Source: Aurelia coerulea | Taxonomy: Eukaryota > Cnidaria > Scyphozoa > Semaeostomeae > Ulmaridae | Length of the DNA stretch: 64,000 bases | Assembly (NCBI GenBank): GCA_039566865.1 | Contig: CM076948.1 | Coordinates: 21,339,001-21,403,000, forward strand | Direction: 5' to 3' | Shown here: piece by piece, positions 1-11,820 of the stretch | How the letters are laid out: each line of letters starts with the position of its first letter | Numbering within the stretch: position 1 is the first letter of the stretch | Translations under genes and position numbers: made by a program | Notes under the pieces: generated by a model | Seen by the model: the letters and a program-made list of their open reading frames with translations, nothing else | Database searches by the model: none | What the model was told of the DNA's origin: nothing

Positions 1-1739
1 ATCTTTTTCACTGCGCCTTCAATTCCTTATGAAATATCTGATATTATCTCTACTTTAAAATCTGGAAAATCACTTGGACCCAACAGCATTCCTATGAAAA
101 TTCTAAAATCTCTTTCGTCACTGATATCTTCTCCACTTTCTCAAATTATTAATGAGTCATTTCAATCTGGTGTCTTCCCTGACAAGTTGAAGTTGGCCAA
201 AGTAATTCCTCTTTTCAAGAAAGCTTGTCCACTAACTGCATCCAATTATAGACCGATTTCTCTTCTCTCTGTTTTTAGCAAAATCACAGAAAAAGTGATG
301 TATGAACGTCTCTACAAGTTTCTTGTCAAACATGAAATTCTATATGCTTTGCAATTTGGATTCCGTGCAAGCCATTCAACTAACCATGCTCTGGTTAGTC
401 CAACAGAATCCATCAAGAACTCATTGGATAATAGAAAATTTGGCTGTGGAATTTTCATTGATTTGCAAAAGGCATTTGATACAGTGAATCATGATATTCT
501 GTTGACAAAGCTTGAACACTATGGAATCAGGGGAATTTCTCTAGACTTGTATTCTGTTGACAAAGCTTGGACACTATGGAATCAGGGGAATTTCTCTAGA
601 CTGGTTCACATCCTATCTCTCAGAAAGGAAACAATATGCCTCCGTAAATGGATCTAACTCTAGCCATCTCAATGTTACCTGTGGGGTCCCACAGGGCCCT
701 GTTCTTGGCCCTCTTCTCTTCCTAATTTACATCAATGATTTACCACTATCATCCTCAAAACTAACATTCTATTTATTTGCTGATGATATTAACATTTACT
801 ATGAAGCTGAAAATCTCAATCAGCTGCAAAAAGTGATCAACAAAGAACTAAAAAAAGCAAAGATGTGGCTTGATGTGAACAAATTGTCACTGAATATTGA
901 TAAAACTAATTTCATTATATTTAAGTCCCCTCAACATTCCTCAACTGAAACCGTTAGCATCAAAATTGGTAGCCTCCCTGTCAAAAAAAACTCTTTTGTC
1001 AAATTTCTAGGCGTTCTTTTGGATGAGAGTCTTTCCTGGAAATATCAGTTGACTGAGCTTTCAAAAAAACTTGCTAGAACCTGTGGTATGTTCTTCAAAG
1101 TGAGACACTTTTTACCCATTAACGTTTTGATTTGCCTCTATAATTCTTTATTTTCACCTTTTCTTCAGTACAGTATTTTAGTTTGGGGTCTTACCTATGA
1201 AACTTATATCAACCCTGTTTTTCTCTCACAGAAAAGGGTTGTATGTAAGAGCAATTTTTTTGAACATTTTACTTCACCCTCTTCGCCTATTTTCTTAGAC
1301 TTAACGATCTTAAAGCTGCATGATCTCTTTCAGCTAAAACTGCTTAGTTTTGTCTATGATAGTATCAATAAGATCTCTCCTGCTTGTTTTCATTCTTTCT
1401 TTCCATTAGTTGAATCTGTTCATCAACATGGTACACGGCAAGTCACCAAAAATTGTATTTTTGTTTGTCAGAAAAATACCCTGCATTTTGGTCTCAGGTC
1501 AGTGCGTTACCATGGAGCAAAGTGCTGGAACAACATTTCTGTAGAGATAAAAAGTTCACCATCTGCTTATAGCTTTCGTAGAAAACTCAAATCTTTTTTC
1601 TTTGAAAACAATTACCAACAATAGAAATGTCAATATTTTTGCAAATTTATATACAATATGAAAGAATTAATAATTTTCAATAGTTATCTTTGAAACAGGG
1701 GGTGCTCTCTCCTCCATTACTGAGGGAGCTCTTCCTTAA
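1..1739 (+). pseudogene. CR1/L2-like LINE copy 1, reverse transcriptase 3' part
   Basis: The reading frame is already open at the window start and contains the RT N-terminal signature SGKSLGPNSIP, then NYRPISLLSVFSKITEK, FIDLQKAFDTVNH, GVPQGPVLGPLLFLIYINDL and the catalytic FADD (about 780-790). It ends at 1624 in a tail ending FFFENNYQQ. This set and order of motifs is that of CR1/L2/Rex-type non-LTR retrotransposons. The frame is broken at 496-605 by a 55-bp tandem duplication (+1 shift), so the first part ends at 657 and the second runs 557-1624. The 3' UTR continues to 1739 and, beyond a DNA element inserted at TTAA, resumes at about 3533-3673. The copy is dead; the 5' part lies outside the window. 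Confidence 0.9.
496..605 (+). repeat. 55-bp tandem duplication inside the RT frame
   Basis: Copy one is 496-550 and copy two 551-605. They differ at only a few bases and both start with ATTCTGTTGACAAAGCTTG. Because 55 is not a multiple of three, the duplication shifts the RT frame by one base and explains why two overlapping ORFs share the motif HYGIRGISLD. Confidence 0.92.
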
Positions 1740-1854
1740 AGGTGGTGTGAAACAAAAATTTTTATTGATGCAAATGAATAGCGCAGTTGAATGATAAAGA
1801 ATGTTGTTTAAATTTTTTTGATACCTCATTTCGTTTTCAAGTTATCCACTGATA

Positions 1855-3130
1855 CAGTCTTCGTAATATGAGGCGTGCGATCGCACGCGCACGCCTCCGT
1901 ACACGCCTAAATTGTCCAAGGCGTGCGAAACGTCGCACGAGCAAACCTGAAAATTTATCGAATTTCATAAAATTTCAATGACAAACAATGTCGCAAAAAA
2001 CAGAGCCCTCCTTTTATTTAGAATTTGAAATTTCTCCTTCATTCATCACTCGATGCTACGATTTTGCTTCGGTCTCTTTACGAAAGGAAACCGTTGTAAA
2101 GGTCAGCTCACTGGCGAAGCAAACAAGATGCAAGGATTTCAGGCGGAGCTTTGAGTGTTTATTGATCGATCTTAGCAAATGGATGCAACAAGAAATCTTT
2201 AAAGAACTGCAAGATGCGGAGGATAGACTTGTCTTTAATAATCTCTCCAATCTGTTGTATTTTGCAATAAAAAAGTTTCTTCATGGGTCTATCATCGTTC
2301 TCTCTTCTTTGTTCATGTTCCTAGTTGAACTAAAGTGTTAACGTCGTCAAGAATCAGGGAGCGAAAATGATGAATAATACTCACTTTAATCTGACTTTGA
2401 CACAAAACCCTTCTCTGGATTTTCTGCAGTGCATCTCTAGAGTAGGCCCACTACGAATTTGCGTAAACTCTCCAATAAACTTTAGATGCCTCAAAAGGTT
2501 TGGTTGCTTTTTCTAGAGCGTATATTTGATCTGTCAATAACTTTTGTGAAATCTTTATTTGTTTTGAATTAGGCTTGAAGCCTAATTGAAGTCCACATTT
2601 TATTAAACGGGAAAACAGGAAACTGGATGGCCTAACTGCGTTGACCCTTCCCTAACTTGAAAGGCAGTACGACAGAGAAATACACACTCAACGAAATATT
2701 TCTCGTAACTTTAGTAGCACGGCAGTTTCTTGCCTGCCTTCTCTCTTCTCGACAGGAAAATAAGCCATATGTCTCGTGGAAGAGAGCATTCACCGATGCA
2801 AGAACAACGTATTGAAAGCTTATCAATAAAGAGCAAAAAACACTCGAAAAAAGCGACGCTATATTTGGGGTGATCACCCTCACAAGCTTATATCTGAGGG
2901 CAATAAAAGGCTGTTATCGATCAGCTTTCATCATTTACGGTAGTTTACGATATGAAAGGTCATCTTGAAACCACCACCCCATATTTCTTGAGAACAAGAA
3001 TGAAAAACAACAAATAATCGCAATCATGATGATGAAAGTTAGCACTTTCGTATCGCACGCCATCGCACGCCTAAACTAACCTGGATGTGCGAAATGCCGC
3101 ACGTGGCCCATTTTCATATTACGAAGACTG
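1855..3130. mobile_element. Nested TIR element with CTGATA duplication
   Basis: It starts CAGTCTTCGTAATATGA and ends with the inverse (TCATATTACGAAGACTG). The 6-base CTGATA stands directly outside both ends (1849-1854 and 3131-3136). It is inserted in the left arm of the surrounding TTAA element, so it is younger. Near both ends there are GC-rich stretches with repeated GTGCGA/TCGCAC words. The superfamily is not recognised. Confidence 0.75.
1988..2341 (+). CDS. Unrecognised 117-aa ORF inside the nested element
   Basis: It opens MSQKTEPSFYLEF, has a Lys/Arg-rich middle with a coiled-coil-like stretch (WMQQEIFKELQDAEDRL) and ends in a hydrophobic segment (HGSIIVLSSLFMFLVEL). No family was recognised. 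It lies between the TIRs of the 1855-3130 element and may be a remnant of an element gene or chance. The start is simply the first ATG; no splice sites or conserved partner support it. Confidence 0.25.
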   Translation: MSQKTEPSFYLEFEISPSFITRCYDFASVSLRKETVVKVSSLAKQTRCKDFRRSFECLLIDLSKWMQQEIFKELQDAEDRLVFNNLSNLLYFAIKKFLHGSIIVLSSLFMFLVELKC

Positions 3131-3673
3131 CTGATATTAAGTTGCAGATCATGACGTCATTTTGTTTGCAAATTACTAGGATAACATATGGAAATATAAC
3201 TGTATCTGATTTTTGAAAGGTTACAGTGGTAAGAAATATTTCAGCTGAGCTGAATAGATGTTATATGAATTGCTTCATGACTTAATATGACGTTTAGAAA
3301 GGCATGTTGATTGTACAAAGTTTTTTAATTAGATTTCTCTTTGGAAACATGGCCAACCTTGTATACTTTCTTTACATTTTGCAAACAAAATGACGTCATC
3401 AGCAAATCGTACAAAACAGTGGATAACTCTAAAATGAAACAAGGTATCAAAAAGATGTAAACGACATTCTTTATCATTCAACTGCGCTATTCATTTGCAT
3501 CAATAAAAATGTTCGCTTCACACCACCTTTAAGAAATTCCCCCACTTACAATTCTTCTTCTTGTTAATTTGATTTAGAATCTATTGTATATTTCCCAAAT
3601 GTAATTTTCTTCAGTTGTTTAGTTCAATAGTTATATTAATTCTGATTTTGTTCCTAACGCATTAGGTATATGT

Positions 3674-5335
3674 TTCAGTTCAGCTCAGTTTCATATATTT
3701 TAAAATTCCACTACATACAATGCTAAAGACAAAAGTTAATTACAATGAAATACAATATACCAAACTAATTAACTAATACAGGACAAATACTACAGAAGAA
3801 ATAAAAATGAAAAACGACATCATGAAAACAGAAGAACTGCATGTAGGGGAATTTCTTAAGGAGGGGCTCTCTCAGTAGCTAAGCTAATCGAGGAGAGAGC
3901 ACCCCCTGTTTTAAAGATGACTAAATATCACTGATTAGTTCTTTCAGAGTATTGTATAAAATTTACCTATAATTGTTGGTGAAGAAGGCTTTGAACTTCT
4001 GATGAAGGCTGAATGGGGGACCTTCCTACGATTTGTAATTATTTTCAAAGAAAAACGTCTTGAGTTTACGACGAAAACTACAAGTAGATGGTGAACGTTT
4101 TATCTCCAAAGGTAGACTCCCGTCACGAAAGTATACGGACAGCTGAAACAAAATGGCGTCAAATTTGACCGTTAGCCCTTTGACCCCAAAACAGCTCAGC
4201 CGTTATGCGGCCATTTCAGGGACTGGAAACCAATTATTTTACCGCCAAAACTTTGTTTATCGATCACGCAATCAAGGAAGAAATGAAAAACGCAGCAAAA
4301 TGAAGTGTTTTGATAGCAAAATGTGAATTTAGCTGTGAGAAGGAAAAGCAATCGAAAACAAGAATATGTTCAACAAATTTCCAGTCTTGGAGGTTGCTAC
4401 ATGACAGGAGAAGATTGTATTTTATGTCAAATGAAGCAGAAAAGATCGCCGTTTTAGGAATCATGTGAATGATAGCAAAAAGACACTTGGCTATAAAATG
4501 GCAAAATTAAATTTGAGTCTCACATGGCTGTAGGATTGCGATATCATCTTTGCCAAGGTAAGTTTAAATTGGTATCAAAGCCTCAAAAATATAATTAATG
4601 CCAAAGGTTGGCCTAAAGTTGGTATAATTTTGTACATCTTACATAGGAATCAATCTGAGCAAAATTATACAGTCCCTAACGAATTTTTCTTTGCAACAAT
4701 TTGGTATTGAGTTTGATTGCAATAATTCTGTTGTTACAAAACCTTACCTCGATCGCAGCAACTGTTTCTTTTTTCATTTATAACTTCATTATATCTGGAT
4801 TTTACTTGAATTTTCTTTCATATTTGCAAATTTCAGACTTTTCTACACCAAGTGATGCTATTCCAGTGAACGAATTATTTGGAAGAGTATCTTAAATATC
4901 AGTTCTAAGTTGGGAGGCTCCTTTGTTATCGATTACATTTTCTCCTCGCAGCTAATTTCATGTTTTATTATCAAAACACGTTTATCTTGCTTTGTTTTTC
5001 AATTTTTTATTTCTTCCTTGATTGCGTGATCGATAAACACAATTTTGGCGGTAAAATCGTTTATTTCCACTCCCTGAAATGGCCGCATAACGGCTGAACC
5101 GTTTGGGGGTCGAAGGACCAACGGTCAAATTTGACGCCATTTTGTTTCGGCTGTCCGGATACTTTCGTGATGGGAGTAGTGTATGTCATTCCAGCATTTT
5201 GCTCCAAAGTAACGAACTGACCTGAGACCGTATTGAAGCGTATTTTTCCGATTTAGAAAAATATCATTATTGGTTGCTTGCCGTGTACGATATAGATGAA
5301 CAGATTCAACTAATTCAAAGAAAGAATGAAAACGT
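3674..5335 (-). pseudogene. CR1/L2-like LINE copy 2, 3' end, inverted to copy 1
   Basis: Read on the minus strand it matches copy 1 closely. From about 5335 to 5180 it encodes the equivalent of the copy-1 segment before the C-terminus (shared DNA words include GGTCTCAGGTCAGT). After the inserted element it resumes at 4115 with the SFRRKL..FFFENNY tail, then the 3' UTR with the shared ACAGGGGGTGCTCTCTCCTC word. The two copies meet tail to tail near 3674, in a stretch ending in TGAAACTGA-type short repeats. It is truncated at the 5' end and interrupted at 4116-5176. A small plus-oriented piece of the same 3' terminus lies at about 5336-5400. Confidence 0.85.
4116..5176. mobile_element. TIR element (about 155-bp TIRs) inside LINE copy 2
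   Basis: The left end ACTCCCGTCACGAAAGTATA and the right end CTTTCGTGATGGGAG are inverted. The inversion extends about 155 bp (4117-4275 against 5018-5176) and includes the word GCCGTTATGCGGCCATTTCA. TAG stands directly outside each end (4113-4115 and 5177-5179), a likely 3-bp target duplication. The element interrupts the LINE copy 2 coding tail. Only trivial ORFs lie between the TIRs, so it is non-autonomous. A 3-bp duplication would suit PIF/Harbinger-type elements, but this is weak. Confidence 0.78.
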
Positions 5336-5400
5336 GTTTAGTTTGTGTTTACTGAATTGTAGGTAGTGGAATTTTAAAATATGAAACTGAAACTGTGTAA

Positions 5401-6599
5401 AACATTGCACGGTATTGTCTTTGCCCAAACACTTTATGTCACAGCGGCTACTCAACGGTTTGACCGCGAAGAATAGTATTATTGCCGCCATATTTCGCTG
5501 CAAAGTGGGGGCTGTTTCACCCCATTTTCTGAAGAAATGAAAGTCTAAATTCAAAAATGAAATGCACCATGATGCTCAGCGCTTTTTACTGCATAATACA
5601 AGACAATAAAGATTTTCACGTCATATTCATTATTCACTTTAACTTCGCAGTATGAATGGCGTATTAGTTAGGTACCTAGGCCTACCTACCTTTAGAGGCC
5701 TAGAAATCTGTCTATCGACCGTCTGGAGATCTTTCTTTCCTTTTCATCTGCTCCTTCATTTATAATTGTGGGTCGTTTATTGTAGCAAGATTCTTACCTT
5801 TTCTCTTGACGAGTTAGTGTCTTCAGGAGCTGGAAACTGGACTTAAAGAAGAAGAAATCAAGAGCGCGCCAACCAAATCAAATCAAAGCGACTTCTGATT
5901 CGGATTTAAAGGCATTGAGTCATCGTAAATAGCGATCCTCCGCTGGGGGTCTGTCTGCTTTCATGTGATCAGTCTGTTTTCATGTGATCAGAGATGGATT
6001 TCACAAATAAGGGCCTGTTTATATGAGGCGAGCCGCCTGTTTATATGAGGCGTCTAGGCTTAGGCGGGATGATTTTAGTTTGTGTTTATATGAGTGAAAA
6101 ACAACAGGAGCGTAAATTGTCTGCCGCTGACCATGGCGGACTGGTGACGCGGGCGCCTCCTTCCCATGCTCGTAGGTTTTGTTCCAGTGAAGAAAGCGCG
6201 CGGAAAAATGTTGGTTGTCCGACCAAGGAAAGTTGATTAATATACGATATCCTCGTCTCGGCCATCGATAGAGTAGGAACAGAGAAGGAGGTAAGTTTGA
6301 TTTTTATCCTGGTTTCTTCATAATTTTGTATTCAAACAAATTTTGCTTAGTCTAGGCCGAGATTCACAACAAACAGCCTGGAACGGGCCTAAAATCATGA
6401 AGACTCTGATAAATTTGATTGCATTCTTTCAAATCTAATCCTTGCCTCTTGGTAACTGTGATAGATAACAACAATAATATGCAACCAAAACTAGTACAGC
6501 CTCATTACTCATGCTACATGAATTGTATGATGTTGAAAAACCCAGATAACTACTGAAACAATCAGAACTTCTGTATGGATGGCTGCTGGTGTCAACTGT
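5401..6599. other. No gene recognised; perfect splice-donor consensus at 6290/6291
   Basis: There is no protein family signal. At 6011-6060 a GCCTGTTTATATGAGGCG word occurs twice within 35 bp; it is related to the repeat at 23233-23372. At 6281-6296 the sequence GAAGGAG/GTAAGTTTG is a consensus eukaryotic 5' splice site, shortly before the 195-bp array whose units each carry an acceptor-like CAG. This may be a noncoding first exon, but no open frame supports it. Confidence 0.4.
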
Positions 6600-8933
6600 C
6601 AAAGAAAGTGAATGTAAAAGGGGGTAATGTTTCTCCATATACAGGTTGTGCCGCAGAACAAAGTATATTGCACTGCTTACTAGACATACTATTAACACAA
6701 CTGCCATCATGAAAATATGCTGCAAAAATTCCCGTTAGGCTTTTGCACACTCTAAAATGTCCCAAGTTTTCCCGTTTCTCTGTATAGTATTTAGAGAAGT
6801 CTTTAAAAAGGGTGCTTTTTTCTCCTACTACAGGTTGTGCCGCAGAACAAACTATGTTGGGTGATAAACTAGACCCACCAATAGATACTTCAGCCATAAT
6901 GGAAAGTTCCTCTTAAAATTCCCGTTGGGAGTTTTAGCCCCTTGAAATGTACCTGTTTCTCTATATTCCTATATGTAGAGACTATTGCAATTAGAGAAAA
7001 ATAGGGGTGCAATTTCCTCCTAATAGAGGTTGTGCCGCAGAACAAACTATGTTGGGTGATAAACTAGACGCACTAATAGATACTTCAGCCATAATGGAAA
7101 GTTCCTCTTAAAATTCCCGTTGGGAGTTTTCCCCCCTTGAAGTGTACCTGTTTCTCTATATTCTTATATGTAGAGACTCTTGCAATTAGAGAAAAGTAGG
7201 GGTGCCATTTCCTCCTAATTGAGGTTGTGCCGCAGAACAAACTATGTGGGGTGATAAACTAGACCCACTAATAGAAACTTCAGCCATAATGGAAAGTTCC
7301 TCTTAAAATTCCCGTTGGGGGTTTTAGCCCCGTGAAATGTACCTGTTTCTCTATATTCCTAAATGTAGAGACTATTGCAATTAGAGAAAAATAGGGGTGC
7401 CATTTCCTCTTAATACAGGTTGTGCCGCAGAACAAACTATGTGGGGTGATAAACTAGACCCACTAATAGATACTGTACGTCAGCCATAATGGAAAGTTCC
7501 TCTTAAAATTCCCGTTGGGGGTTTTCGCCCCTTGAAATGTACCTGTTTCTCTATATTCCTATATGTAGAGACTATTGCAATTAGAGAAAAATAGGGGTGC
7601 CATTTCCTCCTAATAGAGGTTGTGCCGCAGAACAAACTATGTTGGGTGATAAACTAGACGCACTAATAGATACTTCAGCCATAATGGAAAGTTCCTCTTA
7701 AAATTCCCGTTGGGGGTTTTCGCCCCTTGAAGTGTACCTGTTTCTCTATATTCTTATATGTAGAGACTATTGCAATTAGAGAAAAATAGGGGTGCCATTT
7801 CCTCCTAATACAGGTTGTGCCGCAGAACAAACTATGTTGGGTGATAAACTAGACGAACTAATAGATACTTCAGCCATAATGGAAAGTTCCTCTTAAAATT
7901 CCCGTTGGGGGTTTTAGCCCCGTGAAATGTACCTGTTTCTCTATATTCCTAAATGTAGAGACTATTGCAATTAGAGAAAAATAGGGGTGCCATTTCCTCT
8001 TAATACAGGTTGTGCCGCAGAACAAACTATGTTGGGTGATAAACTAGACCCACTAATAGATACTTCAGCCATAATGGAAAGTTCCTCTTAAAATTCCCGT
8101 TGGGGGTTTTAGCCCCTTGAAATGTACCTGTTTCTCTATATTCTTATATGTAGAGACTATTGCAATTAGAGAATAATAGGGGTGCCATTTCCTCTTAATA
8201 CAGGTTGTGCCGCAGAACAAACTATGTTGGGTTATAAACTAGACCCACTAATAGATACTTCAGCCATAATGGAAAGTTCCTCTTAAAATTCCCGTTGGGG
8301 GTTTTCGCCCCTTGAAATGTACCTGTTTCTCTATATTCTTATATGTAGAGACTATTGCAATTAGAGAATAATAGGGGTGCCATTTCCTCTTAATACAGGT
8401 TGTGCCGCAGAACAAACTATGTTGGGTTATAAACTAGACCCACTAATAGATACTTCAGCCAAAATGGAAAGTTCCTCTTAAAATTCCCGTTGGGGGTTTT
8501 AGCCCCTTGAAATGTACCTGTTTCTCTATATTCCTATATGTAGAGACTATTGCAATTAGAGAAAAATAGGGGTGCCATTTCCTCTTAATACAGGTTGTAC
8601 CGCAGAACAAACTATGTTGGGTTATAAACTAGACCCACTAATAGATACTTCAGCCATAATGGAAAGTTCCTCTGAAAAATTCCCGTTAGGGGTTTTCGCC
8701 CCTTGAAGTGTACCTGTTTCTCTATATTCTTATATGTAGAGACTATTGCAATAAGAGAAAATTAGGGGTGCAATTTCCTCCTAATACAAGTTGTGCCGCA
8801 GAACAAACTATATTGGGTGATAAACTAGACACAATGACTAACACTTCATCCATGATGGCTAGTTCCCCTTGAAATTCCCGTTGGGGTTTTTAGCTGCTTG
8901 CAATGTGCCCATTTCTCTATATTCCTATATGTA
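6600..8933. repeat. Twelve-unit tandem array, unit about 195 bp
   Basis: The landmark GGTTGTGCCGCAGAACAA starts at 6644, 6833, 7028, 7223, 7418, 7618, 7813, 8008, 8203, 8398, 8593 and (diverged) 8789. The spacings are 189, 195, 195, 195, 200, 195, 195, 195, 195, 195 and 196. Inner units are near-identical; the first two and the last are more diverged, as expected for array edges. Each unit has a pyrimidine-rich stretch ending in CAG before the landmark. On the minus strand each unit holds a short open frame containing SPNIVCSAAQPV. A partial thirteenth unit resumes at 9497-9535 after an inserted element. Confidence 0.95.
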
Positions 8934-9496
8934 CAGGGTGTCCCAAAAAATTGTGCCCCGTTTGCCTGAAGATTGCCACAAAACGGCAAAAGATTTTCGA
9001 CAAAATTTTGCTTGATGGTGCGCTTCAGATATTCAATTAAAGTTTGCTACCAACCCTGTAAAAATCCGTTGTAAAATGATGGAGCTATGACCTTTAGGAG
9101 ACCAAATTTGCCGGATGACTGAAACCAGCGGTCGGCCATTTTGTCTTACTATTTTGCAGCGATGACAATAGCTTCATGGATTAAATGAAACAGCAGCCTC
9201 CAATTTCATAGCTCTCGTGAGAATTCCAATCATCATCAGAGAGTTCAACCATTTCTTACCTCACAAAAAACTATTTCTCACAGCACATGAAGCTATTTAT
9301 CACTGAAAATAGTAAGACAAAATGGCTGACTGCTGGTTTCAGTCATCAGGACAATTTGGTCTTTTGAAGGTCATAGCTCCATCATTTTTCAACAGATTTT
9401 TACGGGGATGGCAGCAAACTTTATTTGAACATCTGAAGAGCAACATCATTGCCGTTTTGTCGCAATCTTCAGGCACAATTTTTTTGGGACACTTTG
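8934..9496. mobile_element. 563-bp TA-flanked foldback MITE in the last array unit
   Basis: It begins CAGGGTGTCCCAAAAAATTG and ends with the inverse (GGGACACTTTG), with TA on both sides (8932-8933 and 9497-9498). The inverted arms are about 225 bp each, leaving a short centre. The TA duplication and CAGGGTGTCCC end fit Tc1/mariner-type nonautonomous elements. The 195-bp unit continues across the insertion (GTAGAGACC...), so the array is older than the insertion. Confidence 0.88.
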
Positions 9497-9540
9497 TAGA
9501 GACCATTGCAATTGGAGAAAAGTAGGGGTGCAATATTCTG

Positions 9541-11819
9541 ATATCTTCAAGTACCTAATGACAGGTGTTACACATAGGGTAAAATATGCCTTGTTTAAAA
9601 TATTTATAAACACTTATAAAAGTATTTTAAAGAACCTAGTAATTTATATATCATTGAGAAATCTCATATTTTTATCATAGAAAAAAGGACAATTACAAAT
9701 TGGATGGAGACAAAGAGGCTCTCACCATACAAAATTCAATGATTTGATAAGATGGGTGGTAGAACAGAATGGTGTATATGCTATTAAGCAATATTAATTG
9801 AAGAAGAACTACCTAAACAAGGACATTCAGTATGCCAAATTTAGAAACACTTAAATGACAGTATCTGTCAACCTTCTTTTATAATTCAATTGACTGTAAT
9901 TTACTCATTGAAGAATGGTATTGATCATAACATGGTCTTGTACTTATTCTGTCTAAAACCTATGCTGAAACTTTGACATCATTGTATGATGTTGCACTTG
10001 GAAGAATTAGAAAATTCAAATGGGGCATACTGTTCTTGGGATAATATTCGTTATAAATTTTTAAACGTTAAGGCTGATTTCCAATCACTGGAATTTTCAG
10101 AGCGGGCAGAATTTCTATTGTATGCAAGAGAAAATGTCGCTCTGAAATTGAAAAGAAAGTTACGGCTGAGTGACCTTTTATTGTCTAAAATTCTACCCGC
10201 TCGGAAAACTCCACTGACTGGAAATCAGCCTTTAAGAAATTTAACCAGCACTGAAAGCTTTCAGAATTTTTCTCATTTTTGACCATCGTGACCATTTTTC
10301 AGTCTGGACTACATTGAAGAGACAGCAAATAATGAAAAATAATTGCAACAAGTAAGATGAAATAAGATGGTTTGTAAAAATCAGGTCAATCACCTAAAAA
10401 TCTTTAAAGAAAGATACTGTAAAAGTCCAGTGTAAACAAATTTTTTAACAGTTAACATAGCTCTGTATGAAATAATGCTGAGTTCAGATGTGTAAAATGG
10501 GCTTGCTGGCATAAAGCGTAATTGAAAAACAATTTTTGCCATGGTGAATGGAATTGGGCCATTAATGAGGGTGCAGCTCAAATCTGTTCAAAATTGTTAT
10601 TTTGTGATGAAAATTGTTATTTTATAATGAAAATTGAAACAGGTGATATTCATAATCAATTTCTGAAGAAATCTTAGAGCCGTTAATTTTTGGGTAGTGA
10701 ACTGCGTAATTTTAACATCACAATATAGATGATGAAGTCACCATAGGCTTAGGCCCTGACCCAAGACACACAAATCAGCCTATAATGAGAGGTGGTAGAA
10801 GGCCCACAACAAAGAAAAATTTGATGGCAAATCCAGTGGTCTGTTAAAGTGGGGGATGGGGATTTAGCTGTTAACGGCACAATTCCATTAACTGTGGCAA
10901 CAATTGTTTGTTGACTCATAACGTTTCACCGTTATAACTTTGATAATGATGACATAGATAGTGCACGCACACGATCCATGAAGACCTGAACGTTGTAACT
11001 GAGGTTTCCGTATGCTTGCAATGAATGTCCAGTACGGTACCGTTAGATATCTCATCTCTGATAGTTCCAGCATTGTTTCTAATCTTTTTTTTGGCACATC
11101 ACTTATTCCTGTTTTACTGTTGGATCTATGTGGATCTTCATATAACTTTTGAAACAATTCCATGATTATTTATTATGGCGCCAGAAAACTAAACATTCTC
11201 TTTATTGCAGTTACCACTAGCAATATAAGATTAAATCTAACATCATATTCCAAGCCAAGGTTCCTTTTTAGGCCATGCTGCCGTTGTTAGATCAAAGTTT
11301 GAACTTCTACTTCAAACCATTATTGCAGAAAGAAGCACGTGTCATCGCAACTTCACTCATCGTATCATGTAGACTATCTGTTCGTTAGTGTTAATCAGGC
11401 CATTACTATTAATAGGTGGTCGCTTTAATATTACAAGTTCTTGCAAGAGTTGGTCGAAAAGCTCAGTCTTCTTTCACGCTCCTCCTTTGCTGGCAGGATA
11501 AAAAGCAACGAACCCAACCGTAGTAGTAGGCCTAGTCTAGTCTAATAATGATCAAATAAGAGCTCAATTTAAACAATAACATCCAATCTGTTTCTGTGCC
11601 AGCCTGCATCCACAGCTCTTTCCGACGATTGATATCAAAGTAACCGAATAATTATCGAGGCAAACTGTGTTTAAATTAAGTTTCATAACACTTCACATGA
11701 ATGAAGAAAGTTAGGCCAATGGCCACTCCACTCGCGCGCGTTAAATCAGTCTTGTAATCATTGATCCCCTGTGCGCTCTTCGCGCATGGCAAATGCAATT
11801 TTCCCTCCTGTTTGTGAAA
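9541..11819. other. No recognised gene; one small hairpin element
   Basis: This stretch is AT-rich and no protein family was recognised. A minus-strand ORF at 10888-11163 (91 aa, starts MELFQKLYEDPHRS) is the longest frame apart from the hairpin at 10068-10235; nothing identifies it and it has no visible splice context. Confidence 0.5.
10068..10235. repeat. Short inverted-repeat (hairpin) element
   Basis: TTAAGGCTGATTTCC at the left is the inverse of GGAAATCAGCCTTTAA at the right. Pairing continues inward through GAGCGGGCAGAATTT and AAATTCTACCCGCTC, about 45 bp per arm with mismatches. Its size and structure are those of a MITE. The plus-strand ORF at 9986-10282 is a by-product of this sequence. 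Confidence 0.65.
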
Positions 11820-11820
11820 A

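Larger units (their letters stand above)
1740..3528. mobile_element. TTAA-flanked TIR element in the LINE copy 1 3' UTR
   Basis: It is flanked by TTAA at 1736-1739 and 3529-3532. The ends AGGTGGTGTGAA and TTCACACCACCT are inverted, and the inversion continues inward for about 110 bp (1740-1848 against about 3412-3528). TTAA target duplication is the rule for piggyBac-type transposition; the superfamily is inferred from that alone. The inverted LINE copy at 3674-5335 lacks the insertion at the matching site and acts as an empty-site control. Without the nested element at 1855-3130 it would be only about 0.5 kb, so it is probably a MITE. Confidence 0.82.

Noticed and set aside
6592..6897. 101-aa minus-strand ORF as a gene
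   Set aside because: It simply spans two diverged units of the tandem array; the repeated NI(V/L)CSAAQPV follows from the repeat.
6600..8933. CRISPR array
   Set aside because: Units are 195 bp and repeated throughout with no unique spacers; the context is eukaryotic.
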